A DNA stretch of 64,000 nt, taken from positions 434,001-498,000 of the forward strand of contig JAFJTR010000007.1 of the NCBI GenBank assembly GCA_022559985.1. Reading direction: 5' to 3'. The stretch's first letter is position 1. Every line of letters starts with the position of its first letter. The translations under genes and the position numbers were made by a program. Shown piece after piece: positions 43,901 through 54,872 of the stretch. The notes under the pieces are model-generated. The model saw nothing but the letters and a program-made list of their open reading frames with translations. It did no database searches and was not told where the DNA came from. This stretch comes from Parastagonospora avenae f. sp. tritici 18332-5 (lineage: Eukaryota; Ascomycota; Dothideomycetes; Pleosporales; Phaeosphaeriaceae).

Positions 43901-45753
43901 TTGTGCCTACCACTTCAGCACGCTCAGCCCTCGCCTCTTGCGGATTGTTGAATCGGAAGATGTGGAAGTCGCCCAGGATGATGCGGTGACCGCTTTTGAG
44001 AAGTCGCGGCTTGGTGATTCGGATCCCGTTCACCATGACGCTTGCAGTCTCTTTCGGTATCACGGTCACTTTGCCGTCTACATTCTCGAAGTCGCAGTGC
44101 TGTGCTAGAATCTGAGAGCCATTCAAGCGTATCTGTGCAGTCTGGCCCTCAACGTCGGAATTGCCTACTGTGGTCATTCCTGGCTTCAGGTTGTACACCA
44201 AACATTCAGTCAAGAGGGGATCGTCACTCAGGTTGACCAAATGTGGCATGTTCTTTGGTGTTGATAGCCCAACGAAGCCCTTCTCGATGCTTATGCCGAG
44301 CTCTTCCAAAGCAGCTTCACGCTCCTTGTGAATCTCCTCAGTCTTCAACAATTTCTCCTCCCATGTCTGATTGAGGTCCTTGTAAAGCTTCTCCGACTGA
44401 TTGAGCTGCTCTGCAATCTCGGCTTTTGAAACCTTCTTCACTGTGCCATCTTCCTGTGTGATGGATACGATCTGTTTGTCCAGGGGGGTATCAGGCGCAT
44501 ATTGCTCCTCCATTGTGGCACCGCTGCCACCTGAACCGCCTCCGGTGAGCTGTCCGCGAAGTTTTGCGAGTTCTTCCTGGAGTTCTCTGATCATGCGCGC
44601 GTTTGGATCCTCGTTGACAACCGCGTGGTTCTTGATGCGCTTGGCTGAATCGGCATATCGCAGGGTTGATAAAGTCTCCTCGAAGTTGATATCGGCTGGG
44701 GAAATGGCAGCAATCATAGCAGTCATACTGTTACCACCGAGAGAATCCTTCAAAAGCCAGGTCAAGATGGAGTCTCGGTACGGCACTTGCGTCCTCTTCT
44801 TGCCACTCGACATGTCGGCTAGCGATGCAATGACACGTCCTAGGGTAGACAGCGACCTGTTAATTTCTGCTCCCTCCTTTAACCGCGCGCCAGTTGCTCC
44901 CGTTGACTGTGCTCTTTCTGAACCTGCCAAATCGACCAGACTGATTTTGGCTACCCGCTCTCCGCTCATGCTGGTTGTAACATCGTGGCGTTTTTGGGTA
45001 AGGGTCAGGGTGAAGACGGCGTGTGATCGCGAGGACGTCTCGTTCATGTTGGTCGCGGCAACGGTACGGGCCTTGTTTCCTTCGTCCATCAAATTTTCAA
45101 TCTCTGGGAACGACTGTACGACCAATTTCGCCAGGTCTTCGACGTACGGGCCGGTCGACGGATGCTCTCGTACTCGCAGGTTGCCCTTATTCGATGGGTT
45201 TAGGAGATCGCGGACCTTCTCGTTGTAGATCTCCAGGTACGAAACCTCGACTGTGCAGCTCGAGTTTTTGTCTGCCTGCACCTCCTTGATGCGCTCGAAC
45301 ATGTCTTGACAAATCTTAGGGATAATTCCGTACTCCTGCCCATATCCCATCATCGAATATGACTTCCCAGAACCCGTCTGTCCATATGCAAAGATACAGT
45401 TGTTGTAGCCCTGGAAGGCATTGTCGAGCAGCGGCTTGCCCAGATCCTCGTGTAGATTATCCTGCCCGGCATAGTTCGGATCACTCTTGTCGAATGACCA
45501 GTACGACTTGTCGAAAGCGAAGGTCTTGGTGCCCTCTGAGGCGGCTTTGGCGGCTTTTCCCTTGACATCGACGTTTTTGGGGGGTGAGAGGATGGTCTGG
45601 TCGCCCTTCATTTGCACGATACATTGTGCTCTGCGGTCGATTTCTGGAGACTGTTAGTCAGAGTCTTACGACGTAATATCTGACTGTCCTACCTCGACCG
45701 TTGAAAGGTCTACATCGCACCACGACCTTGATATTCCCTCCTCCAGATGCCAT
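40902..45753 (-). CDS. UNC104: Kinesin-3 motor, UNC104/KIF1A type
   Basis: A 1600-residue plus-end-directed motor that carries early endosomes and vesicles along microtubules in hyphae. Two exons: 45693-45753 (MASGGGNIKVVVRCRPFNGR) and 40902-45643. The motor domain fills residues ~5-370: P-loop FAYGQTGSGKS, switch I NMNETSSRSHAV, switch II VDLAGSERAQ. A neck coil is followed by an FHA domain at ~510-600 (GMTTVGNSDVEGQ...ILAQHCDFE), coiled coils (KLEMEKQMQEQKETYERQL), the KIF1B/DUF3694-type region (~1230), and a C-terminal PH domain (~1470-1590; NTRWIRRFVELRKPYMHIY) that binds phosphoinositides on cargo. Length and order match fungal UncA/Unc104. The first exon is required to complete the motor's first strand. 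Divergent from TRM5. Confidence 0.95.
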
Positions 45754-46257
45754 GGTGGATGCGGCGGAATAGTTCCCGTTCAGGGTCGCGGGAACGTGTA
45801 GAGAAGAGCGGCCAGTTCGCGGTCTATATTACTACAGCATGCGCGTACGTCGTCATGTCACGTCGGGCTCGTGGTGGAAAGGGTCCAAGGGTTCAGGAGG
45901 GTGTGGTGTTGTGTTATTGAGTCGCGCGCGAGGCCAATTTCTTGAGATCCTTGCCGCGGTCATGCATGCACTCCCGTAAGGCTAATCCTGGCAAGCCCGC
46001 GTGCAGTCGACCCTGACCCCACTTTGGTAGCTCGAAGAAGAGTCAGAACTACAGAAACACGTTCAGACGACTCGGAGAAGGGTTGGAGAATACTTGTGCC
46101 AATCTCGACAAGCCAGGTGTTGAGGGACTGGAGCCACGCATTCGGTGCCTGAGATCGGACCCTGCGTCATACCACCTCCGCGACCACGGAAAATAACGAG
46201 CAGGCACGAGCGCAGCCACAAAAGTTATTTGACGGTTCGACGGCCAAGACACGGTCA
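45754..46257. promoter_or_regulatory. Shared divergent promoter region (kinesin / TRM5)
   Basis: 504 bases between two divergent housekeeping genes. No TATA box is obvious, as is usual for such genes. Confidence 0.5.
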
Positions 46258-47713
46258 ATGTCCACCGACGACATGTTTGCTCCCCCGGCGGCGCGTGCCA
46301 TGAAGGTGCTGGATCGCAGCTTCTTCAAGAAGACGATCCCCACCTCCGCTGCCCGCATCTTCAACACCAAAGATATCTCGCGATGCCGCAAAGAGCTGAC
46401 CGCCAGCCGCGACACCCTGCCCAACAATCGTGTAGATCCAATCAGGCCGGATGTAGATTCGGAGAGGGCGCAGAAAGGCGGGAAATGCCTGGTGCTGCGG
46501 CCAGAGGTGGTGCACAACGGTACGTCTGGCACTGCACGCGACATCCTGACATGCTGAGTCTGAACATTAGGCAGATCGCACCACGTGGAGCCCTAGGCTG
46601 CGTGACCTCGAACAAGACGGCACGCTTGGTGTCATACCCTTCCAGCTCGACCTCGACTACGACTTCTTCACATACTCGGAGATCACGAGCGCCATAATAC
46701 CGCCGCCCGAAACGAAGCAGGATGACGAGATACCCCAGGGCTTCGCGCTGGCGGGGCACGTTGCGCACTTGAACCTGCGCGAGCGGTACTGGCCGTACAA
46801 ACACCTCATCGCAGACGTACTCGCGGACAAGAACCCCATGGTCAAGACAGTCATCAATAAGTTGGACAACGTCGGAACAGAGAATGCTTTCCGCACGTTT
46901 CAGTACGAAGTCCTGCATGGGCCCGACGACATGAACGTCGAGCTGCGCGAACAGGGCTGCACGTTCAAGTTCGACTTTGCAAAGGTCTACTGGAACACAA
47001 GACTGCACACTGAGCACGAGCGGCTCTGCAACTTGTTCAGCGAGGGCGAGGCGATATGCGACGTCATGGCCGGCGTGGGACCCTTCGCCATACCTGCAGG
47101 CAAGAAGAAGTGCTTCGTCTGGGCCAACGACCTCAACCCCGAGAGCTACAAGTCGCTAGAGGACAACATCCGGATCAACAAAGTGGGAGACTTTGTGACG
47201 CCGCGCAACACCGACGGCGCAGACTTCATCCGACAGTCGGCAATCGATCTGCTGAAGAGCGATCGCTCCATCCCGATATACCCCAAGGTCAAATTCTCGA
47301 GGAGCGCACCACAGACGCAGAAACCAGCGCCAGACAGGACACTCGTCCAACCACGCACTTTCCAGCACTATGTCATGAACTTGCCCGCGAGCGCAATCAC
47401 CTTCCTCCCCTCCTTCATTGGCTTGTACTCCAACATCCCCGGCCTGTCCATCGCCGACGCTAAGAAGCTCTTCGCGCCGTACACGCAGCAGAAACTCCCC
47501 ATGATCCACGTGCACTGCTTCAGTACCAAGAGCGACGACAACGTCGCCGAGACGAAAGAGATATGTGCCGAGATATCGCGACAGCTGCAGTGTGAAATTA
47601 CGCCAGAAACACCCGACGTCAATATCTATGATGTGCGCGACGTAGCGCCTAAGAAGCGCATGTTTTGCGCGAGCTTTAGACTGCCGGAGGAGGTGGCGTT
47701 CAGGGAGATATAG
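46258..47713 (+). CDS. TRM5: tRNA (guanine37-N1)-methyltransferase Trm5
   Basis: A 466-residue enzyme from two exons (46258-46519 and 46575-47713). The acceptor at 46574 (AGGCAG) keeps frame, whereas the nearer TAG at 46570 would give a stop. It methylates N1 of G37 next to the anticodon to prevent frameshifting; the substrate is S-adenosylmethionine. Visible marks: HLNLRERYWPYKHLIADVL, the Trm5 core FDFAKVYWNTRLHTEHERL, the SAM-binding DVMAGVGPFAIPAGKK, WANDLNPESYKSLEDNI, and the NLPASA motif. The short N-terminus has basic residues near MKVLDRSFFKKTIPTSAARIF, which might support mitochondrial as well as cytosolic/nuclear targeting, as in yeast; that is inference. Length fits the family. Confidence 0.93.
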
Positions 47714-48728
47714 ACTCGACTCCAAAAAACACTATCGTGAATAGAAGAATCCAAATCAATGTTTGATACTACATGCATGTCCACATGTTCACCTCACTTC
47801 AAACCACCACCTGTCAGACCCACCCACATACCCACTCATCACACTCAGAAACGAAACGAAACAAGACGCCAAACTAAACACTCATGCCGCCACACAAGCA
47901 CTCCACTCCACTCTACTACACCCCACCCAAGATTCAATAACACGGCATCCGCATGTCCATATCCGCGAACGAAAATTTCTACTCCGTAAAGCACATCGCT
48001 TCTCTAGTCCGCGACGCCTGCATACGCACCTGTATCTCGCTAATGCAGCCCGCTGATTTTCGATTTCGTTTAACCCGTAGCGAGCTGCGTGCGCAAGCAA
48101 CGCGCGTTTTGTGGTGGCGAAAAAGGGGAGAACCGACAAGCGTTGAGCGTCCGAATCAGCCAACTAGCATAGCATCGCATCGTGCATCGATTCATTAGTC
48201 TGCACGAAAGAAGAAGAGAGGTAATGTCGCAGTCTTGATATGACACAAAGAAATCGCTGGGTCAGTCGTCGTGTCGTGCTGCCATCGCCGGGCCTCTAGA
48301 CGCTGCACGTAAGCCCAGATGCCGCGATCGTCAGGTACACTACAGCGCCTAGTGTTCCGAGCCGCAGCAACGTTCAACGGTCTGGACGCCACCATCGCAC
48401 GACCTAAATGAGCCCACTATCGAACAAGGCAAACAACATACAAGCGGTGAGTCAATGAAGGAAGAAGTAGACGAGTTGAAAGGCAGTCCCTCTCGGGCGC
48501 CAATGATGTTCAATTCAATTCAAGTGAAGAACTATCTAACCATGTACACAAAGTGATCCATCATGTGTCATCTCAAAGACCATGATCGCATTAGATACCC
48601 CGATGCCCATTCCCGCCCGGTGGTATTTTCGAATGAAACAGAAGGTATTAAGCCGCATAGGTTTTCGATGCGGTCGTATTAACGCCGTGATGTGGTAAAG
48701 CAAATACTCAATCCAGTGGGCGACACGC
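47714..48728. other. Intergenic between convergent genes, AC-rich 3' UTR
   Basis: The first ~250 bases are strongly A/C-rich, like a 3' UTR. The rest shows no gene. Confidence 0.5.
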
Positions 48729-49247
48729 TTATGCGAGCATGGCGGCACCGACGGCGACCATGAGGCCACCGAAGCTGACGAAGTTGCTGCCGGCGGCACC
48801 GGTGGCCTGAGCAGGCGAGCTGCCGGACGCCGATGCGGCACCGGATGTGGCAGATGCAAGCGCGGACGAGGCCTTGGAGGCGATGCCAGTGCCGGTGGGG
48901 ACGGTGGAGTTAACACCGGGGACGATGGGTGAGACCATAGTGGGGACGGGAGCGACGGGTGTGTTGGAGGGAACAACTGGCGCTGGTGTGGAGTTAGCAA
49001 TGCTTGTTTGCAATGGAGGAAGGTGAGAAGAAGGCTTACCAGGAGGAGTCACTGCTGGAACGGAGGCCGACAAGACGGGGTTGGAGATGGGGGTGACGCC
49101 TGGGATAATGGCAGACTGAGTGACAGAGTATCCGGGCGCAGGAGTAGCGGGAGGAGCCTGGATCTGACCATCGCTAATCTGGGAGATGGGCTGGACCTGG
49201 GGAGCAGCAGCTGCAACGGCAGCGAAGATGGCGAATGAGTAACGCAT
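48729..49247 (-). CDS. Secreted Ser/Pro/Ala-rich protein, probably GPI-anchored
   Basis: Predicted 153 residues from two exons (49040-49247 and 48729-48982). The intron is 57 bases, divisible by three, and open in frame, so it can be overlooked; its GTAAGC donor, GCTAAC branch site and CACCAG acceptor are textbook. The start is the Met before a signal peptide (MRYSFAIFAAVAAAA); the longer upstream open frame would place about 70 residues before it. The body is low-complexity (PVPTMVSPIVPGVNSTVPTG), and the end is SGAASASG..., then a hydrophobic C-terminus (VSFGGLMVAVGAAMLA), a GPI-type signal. Cell-wall or plasma-membrane surface location is inferred. No enzymatic domain. Confidence 0.78.
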   Translation of the reverse strand: MRYSFAIFAAVAAAAPQVQPISQISDGQIQAPPATPAPGYSVTQSAIIPGVTPISNPVLSASVPAVTPPGKPSSHLPPLQTSIANSTPAPVVPSNTPVAPVPTMVSPIVPGVNSTVPTGTGIASKASSALASATSGAASASGSSPAQATGAAGSNFVSFGGLMVAVGAAMLA

Positions 49248-51064
49248 GGCGACGGTTGTGTGTGTGAGAGTTGGTATTACTTGAAAGTAGAAGTGAGGAT
49301 GGGAAGAAGACTTGTTGGCGGTAAAAGCTGCTGGTTGTGGATGTGAGGGAGAAGAAGAAACGGAGAGGAATGCGGATCTATATACGGCTGATCCTTGGGA
49401 GGCACCTGCGGCTGGGGCTGGCCGTGCTTGCGTGCATTGCATTCGCAAGTGCCTCGCCTCCACTCAGCGATTGTTCCTTCCCAGGGAGGAGGCTTGTGTT
49501 TCGGGGCTGGCAAGGGGCACGGACTCGCTCTCCCAGGGCAGGCCCGATTCGATCCAATTACTCAAGCATTTCTTCCAAGGCACCTGGCTGTGATCCAAGG
49601 AAAATTCAGGAACTTGCCAGCTTTTTCGCCGCATGCATCCTAGTGCCTATGATATAGATTGAAACACGCGCCCCAACAATGCATTCTTCCCCCGATTGCC
49701 AATCTACTGAATTGAGCGTCAAAAGTGAACACCGAAATAGAGAGAGGCTGAAAATACATGCACCACCTCGCACCGTAACCCAGCCCCAGCAGACCAAAAG
49801 AAACAGAGTCTGGAGCTCCTCAGTGTGCCACGCAACACTGTCTCCACTTCTTACAAACCTCCTCCCAACCACGCTACCACTTATCGGGCACTATCTCGTA
49901 CGGGAACGCAAAGCCAGGGGCACGCCAATCGCAATCCCGCCATGACAACGCCACCCGCGGGCGAACTCTGGTGCAACGGCTCCATCGCGGCTTCTCGCCA
50001 CGCAACATCATCGCAGCAGAGTTTGCAGAGTTTGTTTCTGATCCCATGCGAATCGAATCGGAGGAAACAACCAAGTTTGTTCTGCTGTCTTGTCACTTTT
50101 CTAAGAATAGAAGAAAGGGAAACGCGCAAGCCACGTCTTAATGACGATCACAGCCTCGCTGAGGGGGGACGCGTAACCTTCGTTCGCCCCGTCCCTTACG
50201 TGGTTGGACTTGCGTTGGCCAACTGCCCTCTTCGCTTTCGCATCGCATAACCACCCATTCTAACGATTCAGTCCAACACTTGAACAGCGCATTCAATCAA
50301 GTCATTCACCCGCGCGACACGCCGGTTTTCAATAAATCGCCTGCATTGCATGAGAAAATAGTCTCCGGGCGCACACACGCCTTCGCCTCGAAACAAGCTC
50401 CCACCCCCTGATTCAGCCCGGCCGCACATCATGACGTAACGTGTGCCGAGGGAGCAACACCTATCTGAAACACGGTTGGCTGGGGCACATGTGGAGGGGA
50501 GGCAGGTTGTCATGGCGATGTTAATGTTTATGGCTGGTGATTCGCATGCGTGAGTTGCTCTTGGAGACATGGTGGGTTTCTGATGCATTGCCGGCCCGTT
50601 GGGAGGCGGGTGTGCAGGTATATGTGTGACGTGAGACAGATTGAGGCTGCTGGATGGGTTAGCGCTGCGTGCACGGGCCTGTTGGCCTGGGGAAGAAACT
50701 GGTCGGTCGAAGCGCAACGGCTATCGCAATCCAACGTGGTATTTGCACAAGAACGATAATTTTAGTGACACCAGGCCCCGGCAGAATTTCTGTCCGCCTT
50801 CAATGAACAAAAGCAGCAAAAAGGTATCCTAGATATAATCAAACATTTATACAGCCTTCCTTATAAACTTGTTAAGTGCGCTCCTAGAGACTGCTAGATC
50901 ACTTCGCGCATGTGCATAGCGGACACGAATTTTGCCGGAGCCTGGTGGTGAAGCGTGAACGATGACGTGACGTTATTATCCTTTCAATCTGCATGCGCTA
51001 TGCGACCCAAACTCGAAGCTAATACCACAGCCATTCCACCCTTCTAAAAATTAAACAGTATCGC
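49248..51064. other. Intergenic, 1.8 kb, no supported gene
   Basis: Upstream of the GPI-type gene it holds a TATA box noted separately. Frames on either strand between 49600 and 50800 lack domains and splice support. The last 250 bases are AT-leaning 3' flank of the transporter gene. Confidence 0.5.
49379..49384 (-). promoter_or_regulatory. TATA box of the GPI-type gene
   Basis: TATATA on the minus strand about 132 bases before the chosen Met at 49247, supporting that start over the farther one. Confidence 0.45.
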
Positions 51065-53151
51065 TCAGAGCTGTCTCTTCTCCGACTCCCGCACCTCCTT
51101 GATATCACTGCCCGAATCCTCGCTCTCGGGGCCCACCTTCTCATTCGTCATGACGCCCTCCTGGCCCAACGGATTCCCGCTCGTCGTGCGCTTGAAGTAG
51201 TTATGCACATCGACACCAAGATCCTCATCCACATCGCCTTCCCAGCCATGTTTCTCTGAGAACTTGGACTGCTGGCGCTCGAACCACTCAGCGCGGAGTT
51301 CGTTGATCTTCATCTCGTAGTCCTTGCCAGCGTCGTAGTACTTGTGCTGGCCGCGGAAGCGCTCCCACCAGGACAGATGCTTCCAGTGAATTGCAATGCC
51401 GTGGTACTCGTGTTCCTTGCCGGCGCGGATAAAAGCCCAGCGGCGTTCTTGCTCCTTGAGGTCGAGGCCCGTGGTGTCAGGCAGGAAGAGGATGGTGAGG
51501 AGCGCGCCGATCAGGCCGAACCAGGGGACGAAGTAGAACTTGGTTTGGTCGTCAATGTAGTTGTACAGCACGGCGGCGAGAAGCGCACCAGCCTTTCCTG
51601 CGGCGGCGGAGAAGCCGTGGGCAGTTGCACGGACTGGCGTGGGGAAGACTTCGGCAGCGACGAGGAAAGTGACGCTGTTGGGTCCGAACTGGTTGAAGAA
51701 GGACGACAGGAAGTACATGGCCTGGAAAGCGTGGACGTGCGCTGGTTCCTTGTAGTATTCGAAGTTGAAGGCCGGGATGACGAAGAGGACGAAATCAGCG
51801 AAGAAACCCACAATCATCATCCACTTGCGGCCATAGAGCTTGTTGTCGATGAGCAGAGATGCAAGATAGTATCCGCAGAGCGAGACACCGACGTTGATCA
51901 AGTTGTACAGCCAACCAGTCATGACCGAGGTATTGTTGGGTGTGATGACCTTGATGAACTCGTTCTGGAAGAGCTTGTTGCCGTAGAAAAAGACATCGTT
52001 AGCAAACCATGCGCCAGCAGTGGCAATCAGACGGGGTCCGAAGTAGGTAAAAGTGAGTTTCAAAGACTGAACATCGTAGCCAGTGACCTTGGACTTCTTT
52101 TTGGACAGCATGAGCTGCTTGGAAGCAGACTTCATCTTGTAATAACGGAAGTAGACGAGCCATAGGGTGCCAACAGCGGGGATCGCAAAAGAGACGCGGT
52201 AGGTCCACTGTGCCACAGTCTTCGAGTATGGTGGGTTTGACCCAGAGTGGAAGATCAAAAGCAAGACGATCAGGATAACCTGGTTGGCCAACTGACCCCA
52301 TCCTTGCATCAGGAAAGCGCTCGTGACCTTTCGGCCACGGTGCAAACGGTCGTCCTTGGTCGAAACCTTTCCAGATCCAACGGCATTCTCCATACCAGCG
52401 GTCGCGGTCATGGGGTATTCTCCGCCGACACCGATGCCGTAGAAGAAGAGCGCCCAGACGTAGCAGATGACCCAGCCGTTCTGAGTGACACCCCAGGCGG
52501 CGGTAAGCATGAGAAGACCAACAAACATGATGACGGCGTCCTGGATGAGACCATGGCGACGGCCCAGCCAGTCACCGAGAATACCGACAAGAATTTGACC
52601 TGCGTCAGTTAGCATATTGCAACTTGAAATCTTACAGAGAAACACATACCGACAATGATACCGCAAATTTCGAGGTAGTCAATAGCCTGCGTCCAAGTCT
52701 TATTGCAAATCTCCGCTGTTTTCCAGCATCTGGGAAACGCAGCTTGAAGTAGCGGCCTAACATTTCCAATAGAAAACAGGACATAACCCTCGAGACCAAG
52801 ACCCGCACCGGGGATGACGCAGGTCCTGAAGTAATGCCTCATGGGCTCAAGGGGATCTTTCTTGAACATGGCCCAGAAGTAGCTGGCCTCCTCGTGTGCT
52901 TCCTTCTTGTCGACGGCGGTGACGAACTTGAGACGCTTCCCAAGAGGCATGTCGGCCCAGTAGGTTCCGTTGGCGTCGTACATGTCGTCGGGGTGGAGCA
53001 GGGCATGAAATATGCTCTGCTCGTTCTCGCTCATGTCTTGTCGGATGTCCATGTCCTGCGTAGCAACATGTTGGCCGGTCATGTTAGGTCCATGGGGAGC
53101 AGCGATGCCGTAGTCCCGAAGGGAATCCGCGCCGCTATTTTGTGCAGCCAT
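51065..53151 (-). CDS. MFS transporter, phosphate:H+ symporter (PHS/Git1-like) family
   Basis: A 678-residue polytopic protein from two exons (52650-53151 and 51065-52599; phase-1 junction; branch site GCTAAC). The N-terminal ~110 residues are cytosolic. TM helices follow, with GLGLEGYVLFSIGNVRPLL replacing the usual DGYDLF start, then the MFS signature GILGDWLGRRHGLIQDAV and GIGVGGEYPMTA in the first half. FPTPVRATAHGFSAAAGKAGAL in the second half matches phosphate permeases. A long charged C-terminal tail (EVRESEKRQL) ends the protein. Relatives import inorganic phosphate or glycerophosphodiesters at the plasma membrane. The altered D-to-E/V positions near TM1 mean the substrate may differ from Pho84. 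Confidence 0.83.
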
Positions 53152-54872
53152 ATTCGGCGGCTGTGCGAGTGAAGTCGCACTTTGAGAATCCGAGTAGATC
53201 GGAGTTTGATGCTGCAGCCAAATACCAAGGGCCGTAGATGCAGTTTATAAATGCTTGTGCGTGGCCAAGCTTAGTAGAGAAGACGTCTGTTTTTGCGCTA
53301 ATTCGCTACCGTGGTAGATCGAGTCCGTGGCTTCGGGCCTGATGACGTTGGTAATGGGTGCACCCTTGAAGAAACGGTGTCGTGGTCTGCACGCAGAGTC
53401 CCAGGAGCAACGCGGATCCGGAGCACGTTTGCTGGAAATGCTCCTGAGTGGCCAGAAAATTCAAGATGGGCGGCGATAGTGATAGCGTGGGAATACTGCC
53501 GAACCTTCCGATGACAGCGTGAAATGTCTCGGAATGAGGCGTTATGCGTGGGTACGGTGCAGATCGAGCTTGTAACTTGCGATACGAGATCTCGGCGTAG
53601 AAGGCTGAGCTCGTGGTCGGGAAGGAGCCGGCGTTGGGTGAAGACAACGCGCACAGCTAGATGCACGAGCAAGACGAGACGAAGCTACACATGTTAGGAA
53701 ACTTTGGTCCACAGGTTTATATAGAGGAAAACCGGGGTTCGAAAGATCTTCTAGCGTACAGACTCGCTTCCCACGCCATTCACGAGCTCAGTTTGTAAAG
53801 TTTTGCACGTCCCCACCCAATTCGGCAACTACTCACGCGACACTGACCATCTTGCCATGCTCGCCCTGTCGCAGCCGCTGGACTAGCACAAAAGCAGGCG
53901 GATATGCATGCAGAGGCATTCCTATTGCTCCACAAGCGGCAGCCCTCATCGCTTAGGCCGTCTGATGCTGGCATCCCCCCAGATCTCCCACATCTTCAAC
54001 TTCGCACGTCGTGAACAGTGCCAACTCCTGGGCGGCGGCCAAGTACGAACAAGCCGCGGACAAGCAAAACCAAGCACCCACTGCCGCGCACGACGTCATA
54101 CGACACCGTCCGTGCCGTTTTCCCTGTGTTCCTTCGCGCGCACCGGCGTGAGGAGCATCAAAAGGCCTTCTCAGGATGCAAGTTTCCCGCAGCCAATTAA
54201 CTTCGACTAGACCACAACGTGCTGGAGTGAGTGGCCAGAAGCCGACCCCGTTCTGGCCGAGGACGACTGCGCGGGCCGGGATGTGGCATTAGCGCGGCCA
54301 TCTTTTGCGGAGATCCACCACGGCATCCTGGCATCGTCGAATTGCTGGTATGCGTGAAGTGACATCGCGCGTTTTATCTCCGGCGCAGGCTGCTATTCAA
54401 CAACTGCATAGGGGATGGCAGAAGGCGACCTCCGAGTTTTACCACGGTCATCCTGCCAGAGGACATGCGAGGCATTTTGTCTCCTATGCTTTGCATGATT
54501 ATATTGGATCCCTACATTTTGACCTGATCATGCTAAGACTCGATACCTCCAATAAACTTCCATAAGGTCCGAATCTATTCACACATACGGCTTTACTTAC
54601 GACACATGATTATGGACTGTATGAAGAGCGTGGGAGGAACCATGCGTGCTGACGAATATTAGGTATATAGCTCTATCTATTGAAAGAATTCTGTACATGA
54701 AGCCATCCAGTGGGTCGTGTTTATTAGAGACGTCTAGAAATCGTATGCTGACGGTAAGAAAACATGGTAGTTATGGTGCTGGTGGAGCCATTTGAAGGTC
54801 TTCGCACCGCTATGCAAAACGCCGTCCAATGCAATGAAAACATAGGAAACCTGTGGAATCCAATTGGACCAT
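53152..54872. other. Intergenic, promoter of PHS-type transporter
   Basis: 1.7 kb without a supported gene. It contains the transporter TATA box and one CACGTT word near 53420, similar to a weak Pho4-type site; a single short word is not evidence of phosphate control. Confidence 0.45.
53244..53249 (-). promoter_or_regulatory. TATA box of PHS-type transporter
   Basis: TATAAA on the minus strand, about 95 bases before the ATG at 53151. Confidence 0.5.

Noticed and set aside
43038..45228. Long plus-strand frames inside the kinesin gene
   Set aside because: Antisense to a clear kinesin-3 coding region; no independent motifs.
51344..52165. 273-codon acidic plus-strand frame
   Set aside because: Antisense shadow of the PHS-type transporter.
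53420..53426. CACGTT upstream of the phosphate-type transporter as a Pho4 site
   Set aside because: A single weak six-base match in 1.7 kb is expected by chance.
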